Source: Semisulcospira habei
Taxonomy: Eukaryota > Mollusca > Gastropoda > Semisulcospiridae
Reading direction: 5' to 3'
Assembly: GCA_036245525.1 (NCBI GenBank)
Contig: BTPG01000001.1
Span: forward strand, 178,706,958-178,770,957
DNA: 64,000 bases
Positions 40,501 to 51,531 of the stretch are shown one piece after another. The number at the start of each line of letters is the position of its first letter. The stretch's first letter is position 1. The notes below the pieces were generated by a model, which was given only the letters and a program-made list of their open reading frames with translations, was not told where the DNA came from and did not search any database. Both the position numbers and the translations under genes were made by a program.

Positions 40501-40978
40501 TGAAACAATAGTTGTCATTGTTCTGTATGTTAACAACAGCCTTTTTGTTAGCAACCTCTTTTGGTAGAGGCAGCCATGATTTGCCTAAAATAGGATGATA
40601 CCTTGACTGTTTCAATTGTAGTTCATGTACATGTCTTTCGTGCCAACCAGACCCCTTCATTTTTGCACTGTCAATTGCTTGGAGGAAGTCAGGTAATAGT
40701 CTGTTTTTAAACACGTTTTCTAATTCCCTTCTTGTGTTAACTGTGTGTTGTCTTGTAGAGATATATGATACAATCACTTCACCGTCTACTCTAGTAAATT
40801 CTATTTTAGCAACAATCTGAATCTTAACACTGCCTGTAACAAGATTATCTTGTATGACAGAAAAAGAGTTTTCTATTGATTCATAGACATTGTTAGTATT
40901 GGATATAGGCAAATCTGTTGTGTGAAACACGTTTCTTAAACCAGATGAGCCTGATGGGCTTTGAGCATTGTCCGTCAT
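37512..40978 (-). pseudogene. PolB: Protein-primed family B DNA polymerase, copy D
   Basis: Start MTDNAQSPSG at 40978. Open pieces are 39962-40978, 39546-39887, 38135-39301 and 37512-38165. Lesions are an indel near 39975, a TAA near 39925, deletions near 39545 and 39240, and a one-base loss near 38180. Polymerase motifs A (DANNLYG), B (NNACFGK) and C (YTDTDS) are intact, as is the DHDHITG module (VCDHDHITG). Unlike A and B, the A run near 37820 has kept its frame, so the C-terminal 200 codons read straight through. Confidence 0.93.
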
Positions 40979-41013
40979 TTTTATTTGTCCGACAAAATAA
41001 TAAATAAAAAATA

Positions 41014-41400
41014 TTAACGCTGGCGCTGTATGTGTAATACCATTTTATTAACTGTAATAATAGAAAAATACAATTTTGTTTGGTTTAGTTCTTTCACTAA
41101 ATCACTACATAAAGCATTAAACCAGCCACTGTAATATTCATTAATAGTGGAAGTTTGTGTCTTAATATCAACAGTTATTTTTTTTATGAATGTTGGTCTA
41201 AATGGATTATCGACACCCAAAGTTATATTACCTGTCATGTACAGTGTTACTGGTGTTTCTGGTGTTACTGATGTTATAAATAAATTTCTAGGTGGCCCTT
41301 TATTATAAAGCCCGTTTACATATTTAACGTCTTTAAAGTAGTATGTAATATCTATGATTTTACCAATTGGCCAATGTTGCATGATTTGCCCGTCTGTCAT
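41014..41400 (-). CDS. Small variable Polinton protein (128 aa), copy D
   Basis: Intact. It shares only the start (MTD), an FKDVKYV patch and the C-terminal TVNKMVLHIQRQR with the 115-aa version in copy C, although its neighbours are nearly identical between copies. No membrane segment. Function unknown. Confidence 0.72.
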   Translation of the reverse strand: MTDGQIMQHWPIGKIIDITYYFKDVKYVNGLYNKGPPRNLFITSVTPETPVTLYMTGNITLGVDNPFRPTFIKKITVDIKTQTSTINEYYSGWFNALCSDLVKELNQTKLYFSIITVNKMVLHIQRQR

Positions 41401-41427
41401 TTTTTATTGGACAAACAAATGTATAAA

Positions 41428-42039
41428 TTAATTCACTAACCCATACCCTGTGGGTTGATCTGTCTTTAAAATGAGCTTTAGATGCTTAGTTGATTTCAGT
41501 TTATTTTTCACATCATCACGTTCATGCTTGTTTGGGATGACATCATTTTCTCTGAGGCAGTCTTCAAAGCTGTCACGATCCTTACAGTAAAACAAACAGA
41601 TAAACTTTATCTGATCTCGAAAATCTTTTAGTATAGCATTATATTTTTGAGTAAGAATCCATACACTTATGTTTGCGTGTCTGCCACTGAAAGCAAGTTC
41701 TGCTAATGTGTTTCTCTTCTTGGTAATGTCTTTCTCTGCAGAACAGTCATCAACAATAAACAAGGTTGGCTGCCCTTCAAATTGCTTGTAAAAATATTGT
41801 AGGTAGTCATTCAGTTTTTTCTCAGGGTCAACTAAGTAAATGTTGTTGTCAGTCCAAATGAATAAACGGTTGTGATAAGCTTTGTTGTGTTTAATAGTAG
41901 GACAGAATATTACAATGTTTTCAAAGTGGTGTATGTATCTTGTTTGTAATAGGTTAAGAACAAATTCAGTTTTCCCACACCCTGTGGCACCACAAAACAA
42001 TCCACAGTGTGGGTCAAGGGTCATCAATCTCCGGTTCAT
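41428..42039 (-). CDS. ATPase: Polinton packaging ATPase (FtsK/HerA-type), intact
   Basis: The only intact ATPase in the window, 203 aa from MNRRLM at 42039 (an upstream in-frame ATG at 42075 lies inside the MCP end). Walker A GATGCGKTEF has K23, and Walker B LFIVDDC has D97-D98. In related viruses this ATPase pumps DNA into the preformed capsid. It follows MCP by about 20 bases on the same strand. Confidence 0.9.
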   Translation of the reverse strand: MNRRLMTLDPHCGLFCGATGCGKTEFVLNLLQTRYIHHFENIVIFCPTIKHNKAYHNRLFIWTDNNIYLVDPEKKLNDYLQYFYKQFEGQPTLFIVDDCSAEKDITKKRNTLAELAFSGRHANISVWILTQKYNAILKDFRDQIKFICLFYCKDRDSFEDCLRENDVIPNKHERDDVKNKLKSTKHLKLILKTDQPTGYGLVN

Positions 42040-42058
42040 TTTAATACACAATATAATT

Positions 42059-43322
42059 TTAATATATGTGTCCACTCAGTCTACTGTCTTGTATATTGAG
42101 TTGTGCATCATAAATCAAATACAAATATATGTTTATGGCTGCAGCAGTTTCAACCTTCTTTTGTATCTGAATTGTTATTCCATCACTGCCGTTCTCAAGG
42201 TAGTCGTCGTCCGTACTACGAAGATCTAACCAAAGAGCACACTTATTTGTAAGGTATTGACCGATCCTTACGCCATACAGATGTAAATCTTTGCACGCAA
42301 TGTTTGCAGGTTTATCTCTAATCCTTCCACCCGCAAAAAAACTTTGTGATCTCATCGTAGTGTTGATAAGGTAACAAACCTGAAGCGTACACTTGATTAG
42401 GATGACCTTCGATTGTACAAGACAAATGTGTAATCTTTGGATTATAGAATTTTTCTGAATCCCATTTGTATGGACTCACCGGTTCAACAAACAACATGTG
42501 TATACCTTTCAGTGACCTGGCAGGTGTGTTCAAGTTTATGTTCCACATTGGGTCGCTCTTGTATTTATTGATTAAACTATGTCTAATCACTCGGTCATAA
42601 TAAATTGGAAGTCTTGACTGGTATTGATTTTGAATGAGTCTGGCTAGTTCAGTATGTGTGACAATTTCATATTCCAAAGAAATGTTAGAGATCTTATATG
42701 TTGCACTGAGATCAGATGATTTTATAACTTTGGAGTAGTCATTGAAAGTTAGTTCAAAACTCAGACGGTCATTCAGTGCCCCTTGATAATAAGGCAAATG
42801 AGCTGTTAGGATTTCAAACTCAAGTGGAATGTAAAATCTGGTTCCATATGTTTCTGCTATAATAACTTCCTTGTCTGCTGTGGTTGTTTTGTCTCCGGCA
42901 TTGATTCGAAGTTTACCAATATTATCAGACTGTATGCCTTGGTAAATACGATCTTCTCGTTCTTCTCTTGTGAGCCACATATCTTTGTAACAGTAAAATA
43001 CATCGGAATCATCAAGACTAAACACTTCCTGTCCTTCAAGTTTTACTTTAATAGTTCTAACAATTGCTCTGCCAAGATTGTCAACCAGTGTTCTGTTTGC
43101 ATCTGCGTCTGATGATAGTTCAATATTAAATGCTAGGCGTGCAGTGCTAGGAACGATAACGTTACTGGGGCCTAAATTTGGAAACTTGACTGTAAGAATT
43201 TGGTTCTGATCTATGGTACTAGGATTGTTTGTGATGACGATTGATTGTCTAATGCCCTTAACACCAAGAGACTCACGTAGTTTTCTGTATGGGTCTAACT
43301 TTGATCCGTAAGACTGTGTCAT
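42059..43322 (-). pseudogene. MCP: Polinton major capsid protein, copy D (one frameshift)
   Basis: Start MTQSYGSKLDPYRK at 43322. The frame is open for about 330 codons to 42318. An A-run expansion at 42334-42341 then shifts it, and the last ~90 codons read on at 42059-42355. That part also lacks a few residues near 42200 compared with B and C. The double jelly-roll core is otherwise preserved. Confidence 0.88.
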
Positions 43323-43362
43323 TTTTATTATGCACAATAAAAAATAATAAATTAATAAAACA

Positions 43363-44609
43363 ATGGCAGCGGGAGGATTTAATCATGAAGATTTTGAAAT
43401 GGATGTCATGGATGCCTCAGATGATGTATCACAGATATGGCTGGAATGGTAACTAGTAGTAGTATGTATCATGAACTGTTAAAAGACAAAGTAAACTCAT
43501 GTTATGACAGTGTTGGAGCGCGTCCAGATGTAATAGATCCTAATCAGTTTGAATATGATAAAGGACACTTATTTGTAAATACAGACAGAGGGAAAATAAA
43601 TCTAACACATAAAAACAATCCTTCTAAGTTTAGAGCTTTAAGTACAATTAAAGGTGAAGTCGGTGGTAACTCTGGGTTGGCAAGGTACCTTGGAATTGGA
43701 GGGTCTCCTGTCATGCCTAGACTGGTTAGTGTTCTTCACAACACACAAACAAAGTTACCAACAGGGCAACAAATTGAAATGGCACCTGTAACAAGCCTAC
43801 CAGAAATAGCAAACACAGTGATACAAGAAACTTCATTTACTGAAGGACAAATAAATGATGCTATGAAAACAATAGATGATCCACCTTTGTCAATGAGAGA
43901 GATTATGGGCTTGGATAAATCATTGCAGACAATAAGAGGTGAGATGGTAAACAATGTTGCCAAACTGGGTGAGCTTGATAAACACATAGAACGTGAAAAA
44001 GAGAAACTGGCTACCGCAGACAATGGAAATCTTGACACAGAAATGAAAGAAAGAATCCAACACAGATTAAATGATTTGCAGATAGAAAGATCAGGAAGGT
44101 TAGAAACAATTAGTATTGGAAGACAAAAACTGAAATCACAGGTCAACAGAATTAGAGAAACTATTCAGAAAATACTTCATGAAGACACTACTCTGGCTGA
44201 GAGATTGAAAACACTTTTCAGAGAACAGGGTATCACAATTGCGAGTTTAATTACTGCTCTTGGATTTATTGTCAGTACTGTTGTGTTAGCTGTCTCCGGT
44301 GCTGGGGGCGCAAGCGGTGGTGGGGGTCCAACCCCGGCACCGCCAACCCTGGGTCCACCAGGTCCACCAACAGACCCAAAAGATTTACAGTCATGGGTAA
44401 AGAAACAGTTGTCTCATATTTCAGATCTGCTTAAGAAATTGGCTCTGAAAGCAATGGACGCTTTGCCTGGCATAATTGGCACAGTTGTCAGTTGGCTTAT
44501 TACTACAGCAGCAAAGGTAGTAGGGTTTATGGCAGAACATGTGTGGGTCTTTTTGGTTACAGTAGGAGGGTTGATGGTGGGTTATTTAATGAAACAGATA
44601 AAGAAGTAA
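43363..44609 (+). pseudogene. Polinton coiled-coil membrane protein (~390 aa), copy D
   Basis: The original start is at 43363 (MAAGGFNHEDFEMD), but an indel near 43425 shifts the first 25 codons. An internal Met at 43437 opens a 390-codon frame through to the end, so a slightly shorter product is possible. It contains the coiled coil, the first transmembrane segment, a Gly/Pro linker and two C-terminal hydrophobic helices, ending in a Lys-rich tail (MKQIKK). Confidence 0.85.
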
Positions 44610-45830
44610 AATCCCTAACCCCGTTAGGCCTATTACCAATGCAGTTCTCTCTGACTCATGTGTGTCAGGGGTTGACTGTACTGGTTGTATGGGCGCCGGT
44701 GTTGGGGCCAGGGCCCGGGCCGGGGGTGTTACCGTCTGTAATAATTTTAATGACTGAACATGCGTGGTTGTTGCTCCTAAGTTTACAGATTGATTGAGTC
44801 CTAATTTTTTATCACGGCCTGCAACAATGATTTCATTATTATAATTTGTTATTGTACCCATTTGGAGTTGAAGGTCAGATGGCAACATGTATAACCCGAT
44901 GCCAACTACAAAGTCAACTTTTGATCTCGCATATCTGAGAACGTCTTGGTAACGCTGTATGCTTGATGGGAGATCAACCACTGAATTAATTGAATCTTCA
45001 AGATTTGCAAGAAACTGTTTTTGTGCTTCAAATTTTCCACTTCCATTCAAAATGTTTGATTTTGTTAGTGATTGTGCTCCTAGTAAACACCAGACATATG
45101 TTCTGATTGACTCATTGACGCGCTCAACTCCTGCTTGAGTAAACCCGTCACTCTTGTCTAAAATAAATGTGGTCCACGCATTAGACTGTTTTTGCTCAAT
45201 GGAACCTATCCAGACTTGTGATTTTGATGAGAATGAAGTGTAACCAGGGTAGTAATCTTGTGGATATTGTCTGTGACTCATAGCATAATACAATGTACCC
45301 ATACCATTGTGATCATCAAGTTTTTGTGTGAAGTCATACTTAGGGCTTATGTTAAACTCATTACAAATCCATTCAAATGCTTTCATATCCATGGGGTTGT
45401 TATACCTGTTGAAACTGGATTCAGTGGGCAGTGGTGTATGAAGTTCTGACAGTATACGTCTAAGCTGGTAATAAACATGGAAACGAAACACAGACCTAAT
45501 AAGTTTGTTTGAGTGATTCAAGTGGTCTGTGAATGAAACACCGCAGCCTGTAGTTGAACATAGTATGGCAAAGTTGAGTTGGTTTTGAAACATCTGTAGT
45601 GGACTTGAGGACCACTTTCTTGCAGTAGAGTCGTCTGTTATTGGAGGGTTTATATATTGGTCAAACGGGTTGGGTACTTTCACTTGAAATAAATCTTGTT
45701 CGCTTACAGCAATATCAAGTTGATTTAGTTGAATTATTTTCTGTTCATAAGTAGGTGCGACATTATATTTGGCATTCTCATTAAATTGAAATGCATTTGT
45801 AGTAACGCTTGTTGGTGATTTAAATTCCAT
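44586..45830 (-). CDS. Conserved Polinton protein (414 aa) with C-terminal anchor, copy D
   Basis: Intact. It is eleven residues longer than in B because of a Pro/Ala/Thr-rich insertion before the C-terminal transmembrane segment. The globular body and conserved patches are the same. Overlaps the 390-aa gene by 24 bp at the 3' ends. Confidence 0.82.
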   Translation of the reverse strand: MEFKSPTSVTTNAFQFNENAKYNVAPTYEQKIIQLNQLDIAVSEQDLFQVKVPNPFDQYINPPITDDSTARKWSSSPLQMFQNQLNFAILCSTTGCGVSFTDHLNHSNKLIRSVFRFHVYYQLRRILSELHTPLPTESSFNRYNNPMDMKAFEWICNEFNISPKYDFTQKLDDHNGMGTLYYAMSHRQYPQDYYPGYTSFSSKSQVWIGSIEQKQSNAWTTFILDKSDGFTQAGVERVNESIRTYVWCLLGAQSLTKSNILNGSGKFEAQKQFLANLEDSINSVVDLPSSIQRYQDVLRYARSKVDFVVGIGLYMLPSDLQLQMGTITNYNNEIIVAGRDKKLGLNQSVNLGATTTHVQSLKLLQTVTPPARALAPTPAPIQPVQSTPDTHESERTALVIGLTGLGILLLYLFH

Positions 45831-45854
45831 CCTTTTTTATATGAGATAATAAAA

Positions 45855-46547
45855 ATGTTTATCACATTAACAAATCTTGACACAAGCAAACCAGTGTGAT
45901 TAACTAAAGGGATTGATAATCGTGATGGTAGCAAGACTGTAGCTATCCATGAAATGTTTTATAGTGTAAAATGGTTTAATGTAACAGATGATATAAATTA
46001 TTATGTATCTGTTAGTAATGAATCCTCTCCTATTGAGAACCATAAAATAACATCTGGGTATTATGACTTTTGATCAGCTAACTGGTTTCAAAGTAAAATA
46101 AAAATTAAAGCAACTTTAAATCCAGCTAACTTACTTGTTATATTAGAATTTTCTTCTGAGCGTAGGATAACATTTTCACATGATCTTCTATTATTACTTG
46201 GTTTAATAAATGAAACTGAAGCTAAAACAAAGCTTTGGAAAATAGAGATGATTGATGGAAAATTAACTGGAAAATATCCTGTTCATTTGTCAGTACATAC
46301 AGTACTAAATGTTTATTTGAAAGAACTGAACACAACTGAGAATGTTCACAATGGAAAGCCTTCAACTTTGTTGAGATGCTTACCAACTGGAACTGCACCC
46401 TATTGTGAAAGTGTGGTTGTTAGATTTCCTGCGCAGTTTAAGAAATTAGGTTCTAGTTTCTTTGAGTCATTGAGTATATCTGTAACTAATCAGGATGACA
46501 AACCAGTTGTTATGCATGATTTTAATGTTGTGTTGGAAATTAAATAA
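45855..46547 (+). pseudogene. Putative Polinton minor capsid protein, copy D
   Basis: Start at 45855. A Trp codon is TGA at 45897-45899, with another stop near 46072 and a gap near 46240. The N-terminal half is unlike that of copy B. The C-terminal ~100 codons (46260-46547) are almost identical to it. Confidence 0.6.
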
Positions 46548-46567
46548 TTTTATTTTTGTTTATAAAA

Positions 46568-47443
46568 ATGAGTGGTGGTCCAAAGCCGAGAATCATACCA
46601 GTTGCATGTCCAGTAACAGAGTTGAAAGATTTGGCTGATGTACAGGATTTTGAGAAGGAAGGGGAAATTGGAGAAATATATGGTTTTGAACTTGATTCAA
46701 CTGGTATGTACAAGAGGAAAGTAATTGTTGACATGAAAGACGGTGAAAGACAGATTCCTAAACTTGGTCAGCTGCGTGATGTTACTGTACCTGTTGCACC
46801 TACTCTTGTAAATAACGTGCCTTACAACTTAATACATGTGGGTAATAAGTGGGTTGTTTCACCTGTGTCGGCACCTGCACCCGTAATTGACTGGGACATA
46901 AAGATTGAATTTATTAGTCCTTATGTATACACTGATGATGAAGGCGCCTTAGTGTTTAGGAAGGTTGTTAATTCTGGGCCGTTGATTGCAAGTCTTGTTC
47001 CAAGTTTTGCCCCAGATAACAATAGCAGAGATAAACTGAAAGTTGAAAATTATGAGAAACGGCGGTATCTTCTTACAATTAGAAAGGGAAGATCAGATAC
47101 TTCTGTTGTGTTTATGCCAGCAAGCTTAGTCGTAGCTAGAGAAGCGACAATAGTATTTGAAATTATCTTGAGATCTATAGCTTCTGTGAAAGAGGCAAAT
47201 ATTGCACAGGGAATAAAACTTACATGGGATGAAACAGTATCAGAATCAACAAAGGTCTTTATTGCTATTACAAAAAGTGTTATTAATGTTTCGAGCAGTG
47301 TTCCGGCTGTCAAGGTGGTTGTCGACAAAACAACTTTTGTTCGTCTAACTTACATAAACCTTAAACACATTGATCTTGTTTCATTTTATTATGCCAGCAA
47401 ATTGTATACTTTTGACGAGTTGCAAAATGTAATTGCTGATTAA
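46568..47443 (+). CDS. Conserved Polinton protein (291 aa), intact copy
   Basis: The reference copy for this family in the window. Start MSGGPKPRIIPVACPV at 46568 after TTTATAAAA. Conserved segments are DLADVQDFEKEG, WDIKIEFISPYVYTD, EATIVFEIILRS and a C-terminal YTFDELQNVIAD. The composition is that of a soluble beta-rich protein. Function unknown. Confidence 0.78.
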   Translation: MSGGPKPRIIPVACPVTELKDLADVQDFEKEGEIGEIYGFELDSTGMYKRKVIVDMKDGERQIPKLGQLRDVTVPVAPTLVNNVPYNLIHVGNKWVVSPVSAPAPVIDWDIKIEFISPYVYTDDEGALVFRKVVNSGPLIASLVPSFAPDNNSRDKLKVENYEKRRYLLTIRKGRSDTSVVFMPASLVVAREATIVFEIILRSIASVKEANIAQGIKLTWDETVSESTKVFIAITKSVINVSSSVPAVKVVVDKTTFVRLTYINLKHIDLVSFYYASKLYTFDELQNVIAD

Positions 47444-47469
47444 ATAAAAAATATTTGACAATAACAAAA

Positions 47470-48144
47470 ATGGTAAACTTCTATCCGCAGCTACCGACGA
47501 CGCTTGCGCCTGAGACTGTGTCGTCATTTGCGCTTGATCCACATATGCCAATTGCATCAGATAAAACATTACAGGCAGACGCATTCAGATTAAATAATAT
47601 TACAGAAGCTTTGAAATATTTGGAAGGAGAGGAGGCGAAATATTCACGGTGTAAGAGACGCTATCAGACCATTTTCAATTCTGTACAAAATACATCTATG
47701 GCTGTTGGCGCTTTTTCTGCTGGTTGTTCTGTAGGGGGTATTGTTCTGTTTGCCACAGGAATTGGAAGTTTAATAGGAATTGCAGTTGAGGGTGTTAGCG
47801 TTGCTACATGCCTGACTTGTTTTGGTTTGGAAGCCTTAAACAAGAGGTTTCACACAAAATTACAGAAACATGAAGCATTGAGTACTTTGGCCGGTGCAAA
47901 GCTGAGCAGTATGAAACTTATTATCAGTAAGGCATTAAATGATAATTGTATTGATGACGAGGAATTTAAGCGGGTCCAGGATGATTTAAATAATTACAAG
48001 AAACAGAAGTCTGAAATACAAAATAAAATGCGCAGTCAATCTCCTGTAAATGTTGAAGAACTGAAGGCTAGTTTTTTAGCGGAAGGAAAAAAGATCGGTG
48101 TTCAGGAAACCACAGAAAAACTACACAATCTTTTAAACAAATAA
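47470..48144 (+). CDS. Polinton membrane-associated protein (224 aa) ending at a slippery site, copy D
   Basis: Intact from MVNFYPQLP at 47470. Same plan as the copy B gene, but shorter in the Thr/Pro-rich N-terminus. Glycine-rich hydrophobic region, then helical C-terminal half. The last codons are CTT TTA AAC AAA TAA, identical to copy B. Confidence 0.8.
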   Translation: MVNFYPQLPTTLAPETVSSFALDPHMPIASDKTLQADAFRLNNITEALKYLEGEEAKYSRCKRRYQTIFNSVQNTSMAVGAFSAGCSVGGIVLFATGIGSLIGIAVEGVSVATCLTCFGLEALNKRFHTKLQKHEALSTLAGAKLSSMKLIISKALNDNCIDDEEFKRVQDDLNNYKKQKSEIQNKMRSQSPVNVEELKASFLAEGKKIGVQETTEKLHNLLNK

Positions 48145-48263
48145 AAATCAGATTTGGTAATCGTTTATTATTTTTTCATTACACTTTGCAAAAAGATGTC
48201 ATGTCGCTTGCACCTAACTATTTAACCCCATCAGCTCCACCACCACCACCAGACTATTACTAA
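48132..48263 (+). other. Candidate -1 ribosomal frameshift site and late-domain extension, copy D
   Basis: TTTAAAC at 48132-48138 is frame-correct (T TTA AAC), with TAA at 48142-48144. The -1 frame is open for 41 codons to TAA at 48261-48263 and ends in PSAPPPPPDYY (48228-48260). It has the same first eight residues (QIKIRFGN) as copy B. An in-frame ATG at 48201 could start a 20-residue peptide alone, but copy B lacks it. Confidence 0.6.
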
Positions 48264-48546
48264 AAAAAGTTTTTTCATTGTCCTTGTATCTTAACAAATC
48301 TGTCCTAGTAAGTTGTGACTTGAGTTGTGACTTGAGTCAAGAACTTACAATTTCTTATGTTTAATTTCTTATAAGTTCTTGACTTAAGTCACTTATAACT
48401 AATTTATAGGATCTTAAAAGGTTACCTGTAAAGTTATCTGTCAGTTATAAGTGACTTTGGAAATTTGCTAACAAGTATCTGTAGGTAACTTTAATAATTT
48501 GTTATCAAGTGCATATAGCAATGTTTTTTTTGTTGTTGTTGTTGTT

Positions 48547-48627
<81 letters not shown>

Positions 48628-48861
48628 ATATGTGAGCATTGACTCAATTTTTTTTTTTTAAATGGTATACATGGTATTGGAATGTTGTTGTTTTTTTATC
48701 TCTAATAACTAATTAATATACACACGTATAGGCAAACAAACACAGGCAAACACACACAGACAAACACATACACACATACATACATACGAAAAAACATGCA
48801 CTCACACACACATACACGCCTACATACGCAAAAACATGCACTCACACAGACGCACATACAC
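48264..48861. repeat. Polinton D right arm: AT-rich palindromic zone and (GT)n/(CA)n tracts
   Basis: No gene. An AT-rich zone with TGACTTGAGTCA and AAGTTCTTGACTTAAG motifs (48290-48490) is followed by a (GT)n tract of about 35 units (48553-48622) and CA-rich repeats up to the LINE at 48862. Confidence 0.8.
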
Positions 48862-50317
48862 ATATGTTGAGCCCACTGCTGTTTTCTATCTTTCTTTCAG
48901 AATTTGAGACAGTAATATCATTGTGCGGTGCACGTGGCATTGATATTTTTGCGGACCCACTGGGTATTTTCCTTCTTATGTATGCTGATGATATAGCCAT
49001 TGTCTCTGACTCTGTAGCAGATCTCCAAAAGAAAATTAATTGTTTTAGAAAAATACTGTAAAAAATGGGGTCTCACTGTGAACATGGACAAGACAAAAGT
49101 GGTGGTCTTCAAAAATGGAGGTTTTGTGAAAAATTGTGAAAAATGGTTTTATGCTGACAAGCAGATTCAAGTCGAGTCCAGTTATACTTACCTTGGTGTG
49201 ATATTTTCCTCTACTCTGAACTGGGCTAGATGTGTAGAAAACTTAGCTGGAAAAGCCAGGAGAGCAGTTGCAGGCATCAAAAGACTATACTTCAAATTAC
49301 AAAACTTGCCAGCTGACACTGTTTTTCACATTTTTGATGTCAAGATTAAGCCCATTGTGCTATACGGGTCAGAGGTTTGGGGTTTCCAGAGGCATGATGT
49401 AATTGAGCAGGTTCATATAAAGGTTTGTAAAATGGTCCTTGGTGTTGGAAGAGATGTAAAAAACAATATTGCGCTGGGTGAGTGTGGAAGATTTCCTATG
49501 TATATTGATGCCTATGTTCGAATGGTGAAGTATTGGTGCAGACTTCTTACCATGTCAGAAAACAGATACCCAAGACAGTGTTACACGATGTTATGTATGC
49601 ATGATGCCTCAGGTAGATCGAACTGGGCTACGCAAATAAAGACTCTGTTGTGTATGCATGGGTTTGGGTATGTGTGGGAAATGCAGTCAGTTGGAAACAC
49701 TCCTCTGTTCATTCAGATATTCAAAGATCGGCTGATGGATTGTTTCCGACAGGACTGGCATGCATCCCTTACATCAAACACAGAATACTGCCATTACCAC
49801 CCAGAAATACTTAGAGCAAGTTACATAGGGCAGCTGACTTCTTGTGAACTCAGGCGGGCAATTTGTTTACTTAGATGTAACCGTTTACCTTTAAACGGAG
49901 TATCCAGATTTGGAAAACCCATCACTAATCCAGAATGTAATTCATGTGATTGGCATAAGGCTGAAGATTTGTGTCATTTTCTTTTCGAGTGTCCAAAATA
50001 TTCCCCTTTACATAAAAAGTACATTCCACTGATTTACTACAGATTCCCATCCGATCTCAAAGTTCAGCTGCTGTGTGGAAACCTACATGATAAACTGGTC
50101 TTTAAAGTTGCTATGTATATTTCAGGGTGCCTTAAATTAAGGAATTAGAAGGATTTGCTTTGAACTTTCGTTGTTTTTGTTTATTTATGTGCGCTGATGT
50201 AATGCTATGTGATTGTGTTCTTTACAACCACCTTCCTGTATGTTCTGGTTGTAAATTGTATTTTGTGTTCATATGGGCCTGATGGCCTGCAAAAACTGAA
50301 ATAAATTTATTATTATT
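48862..50317 (+). mobile_element. 5'-truncated LINE (second family, YADD reverse transcriptase)
   Basis: Translation begins LSPLLFSIFLSEFE, has the catalytic MYADDIAIV motif at about 48978-49004, and continues (after an indel near 49055) as a 356-codon frame at 49078-50148. That frame is the thumb and C-terminal region with a Cys/His cluster (CNSCDWHKAEDLCHFLFECP). The 3' end has AATAAA followed by (ATT)n. The family is unlike LINE-Z and LINE-E in tail and sequence; I do not assign a clade. Confidence 0.88.
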
Positions 50318-51036
50318 CTCTTGGCTTGACTTCGCGAACGAAGATTCTATAGGGCTTGCCCACGTCGTCTGCAGGCATTTTCGTGGCTGCGGAGGCCAAT
50401 CCGGGACAGGCAGGTTCGACCGCAGTGGCTGCAGGGGAAGGTCTGGTCAGGGTTCTGAGTTACGGCAACTCGGTTTTTTCTCCTGAGCCGTTTGTCCTTA
50501 AGGTTAGCTCTGCGAGAGTCCTCAAAGGAGACGGCTGCCTTGTAGATGGTGGAGCGCCAGGTGTCACGGTCCGCAGCAAGCGAAGACCACTGGCGGTGGT
50601 CGATTTGGCAAGCACTAAGTGACTTCTTGAGACCGTCTTTGTATCTCTTCTTTGGTGCCCCTCTGTCACGGTGTCCAGTAGCAAGCTCGCCGAACAGAGT
50701 GATCTTGGGTAGGCGATGATCCTCCATCCTGGAGACGTGCCCCGCCCAGCGAAGCTGTGTCCGCAGCAACAAAGCCTCGATGCTCATAGTTTCTGCCTGT
50801 TCAAGGACCTCGACGTTGGTGACATAGTCACTCCAGTGAATGCCCAGGATGGTACGCAGGCAGCGCTGGTGAAAGCGTTCGAGGAGTCGTAGTTGGTTGC
50901 GGTAGAGGGCCCAGGACTCGGAACCGTACAGCAGGGTGGTGAGGACGACAGCTCTGCACACACCGACCCTGGTGCCCGCCTTCAGCCGCCGACTGTGCCA
51001 CACCCGCTTGAAAAGTCGCCCAAAAGCGCTGTTCGC
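50318..51036 (-). mobile_element. 5'-truncated LINE-Z, copy 3, inserted in an (ATT)n tail
   Basis: Reverse-strand frame of the RT C-terminus and zinc finger, with the CTTCG-TTCG-CGAAG hairpin at its 3' end (50331-50344). (ATT)n lies on both sides, 50307-50317 and 51037-51073, so it inserted into the ATT tail of the LINE just before it. The open frame 50347-51447 is partly false, because it runs from microsatellite into RT codons. Confidence 0.88.
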
Positions 51037-51073
<37 letters not shown>

Positions 51074-51075
<2 letters not shown>

Positions 51076-51380
51076 ATACACATATAAACACATGCACACA
51101 CGCACGCAAACACACACACATGCACTCATACACGCGCATACATACAGGCACTCACACAGACAAACACACATACACGTACGCACTCGCACAGACAAACACG
51201 TGCACTCACACACGCACGCACACACGCACACACTCACGCACACACGCACACACACACGCACGCATGCACACACACACACACGCATGCACTCACACATACC
51301 TATAAACACACACACGCATGCACGCATGCACTCACACATACCTACAAACACACACACACGCATGGACAAACAGACAAACA
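51074..51380. repeat. CA/CG-rich microsatellite block
   Basis: Irregular (CACA), (CGCA) and (AAAC) repeats. It continues the CA-rich block interrupted at 48862 by the LINE pair. The homologous block in copy C is at 57590-57740. Open frames here are repeat artefacts. Confidence 0.9.
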
Positions 51381-51531
51381 AACACAAAATCTTTATTCTG
51401 CATGAATATTGTAGACTCGTCCGCAAAACACCGTCAGGCTTCGCCATACCGCGGGCCGTATGACACGCAATACACAGGCTGTGTACTCAAATCGACACTG
51501 CGCACTTCGTCCCGTCACTAAGGCTCTAAGT

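Noticed and set aside
50936..51463. Open frames of up to 175 codons across the CA-rich block
   Set aside because: Microsatellite translation; one joins repeat to LINE codons only because no stop occurs in the repeat.
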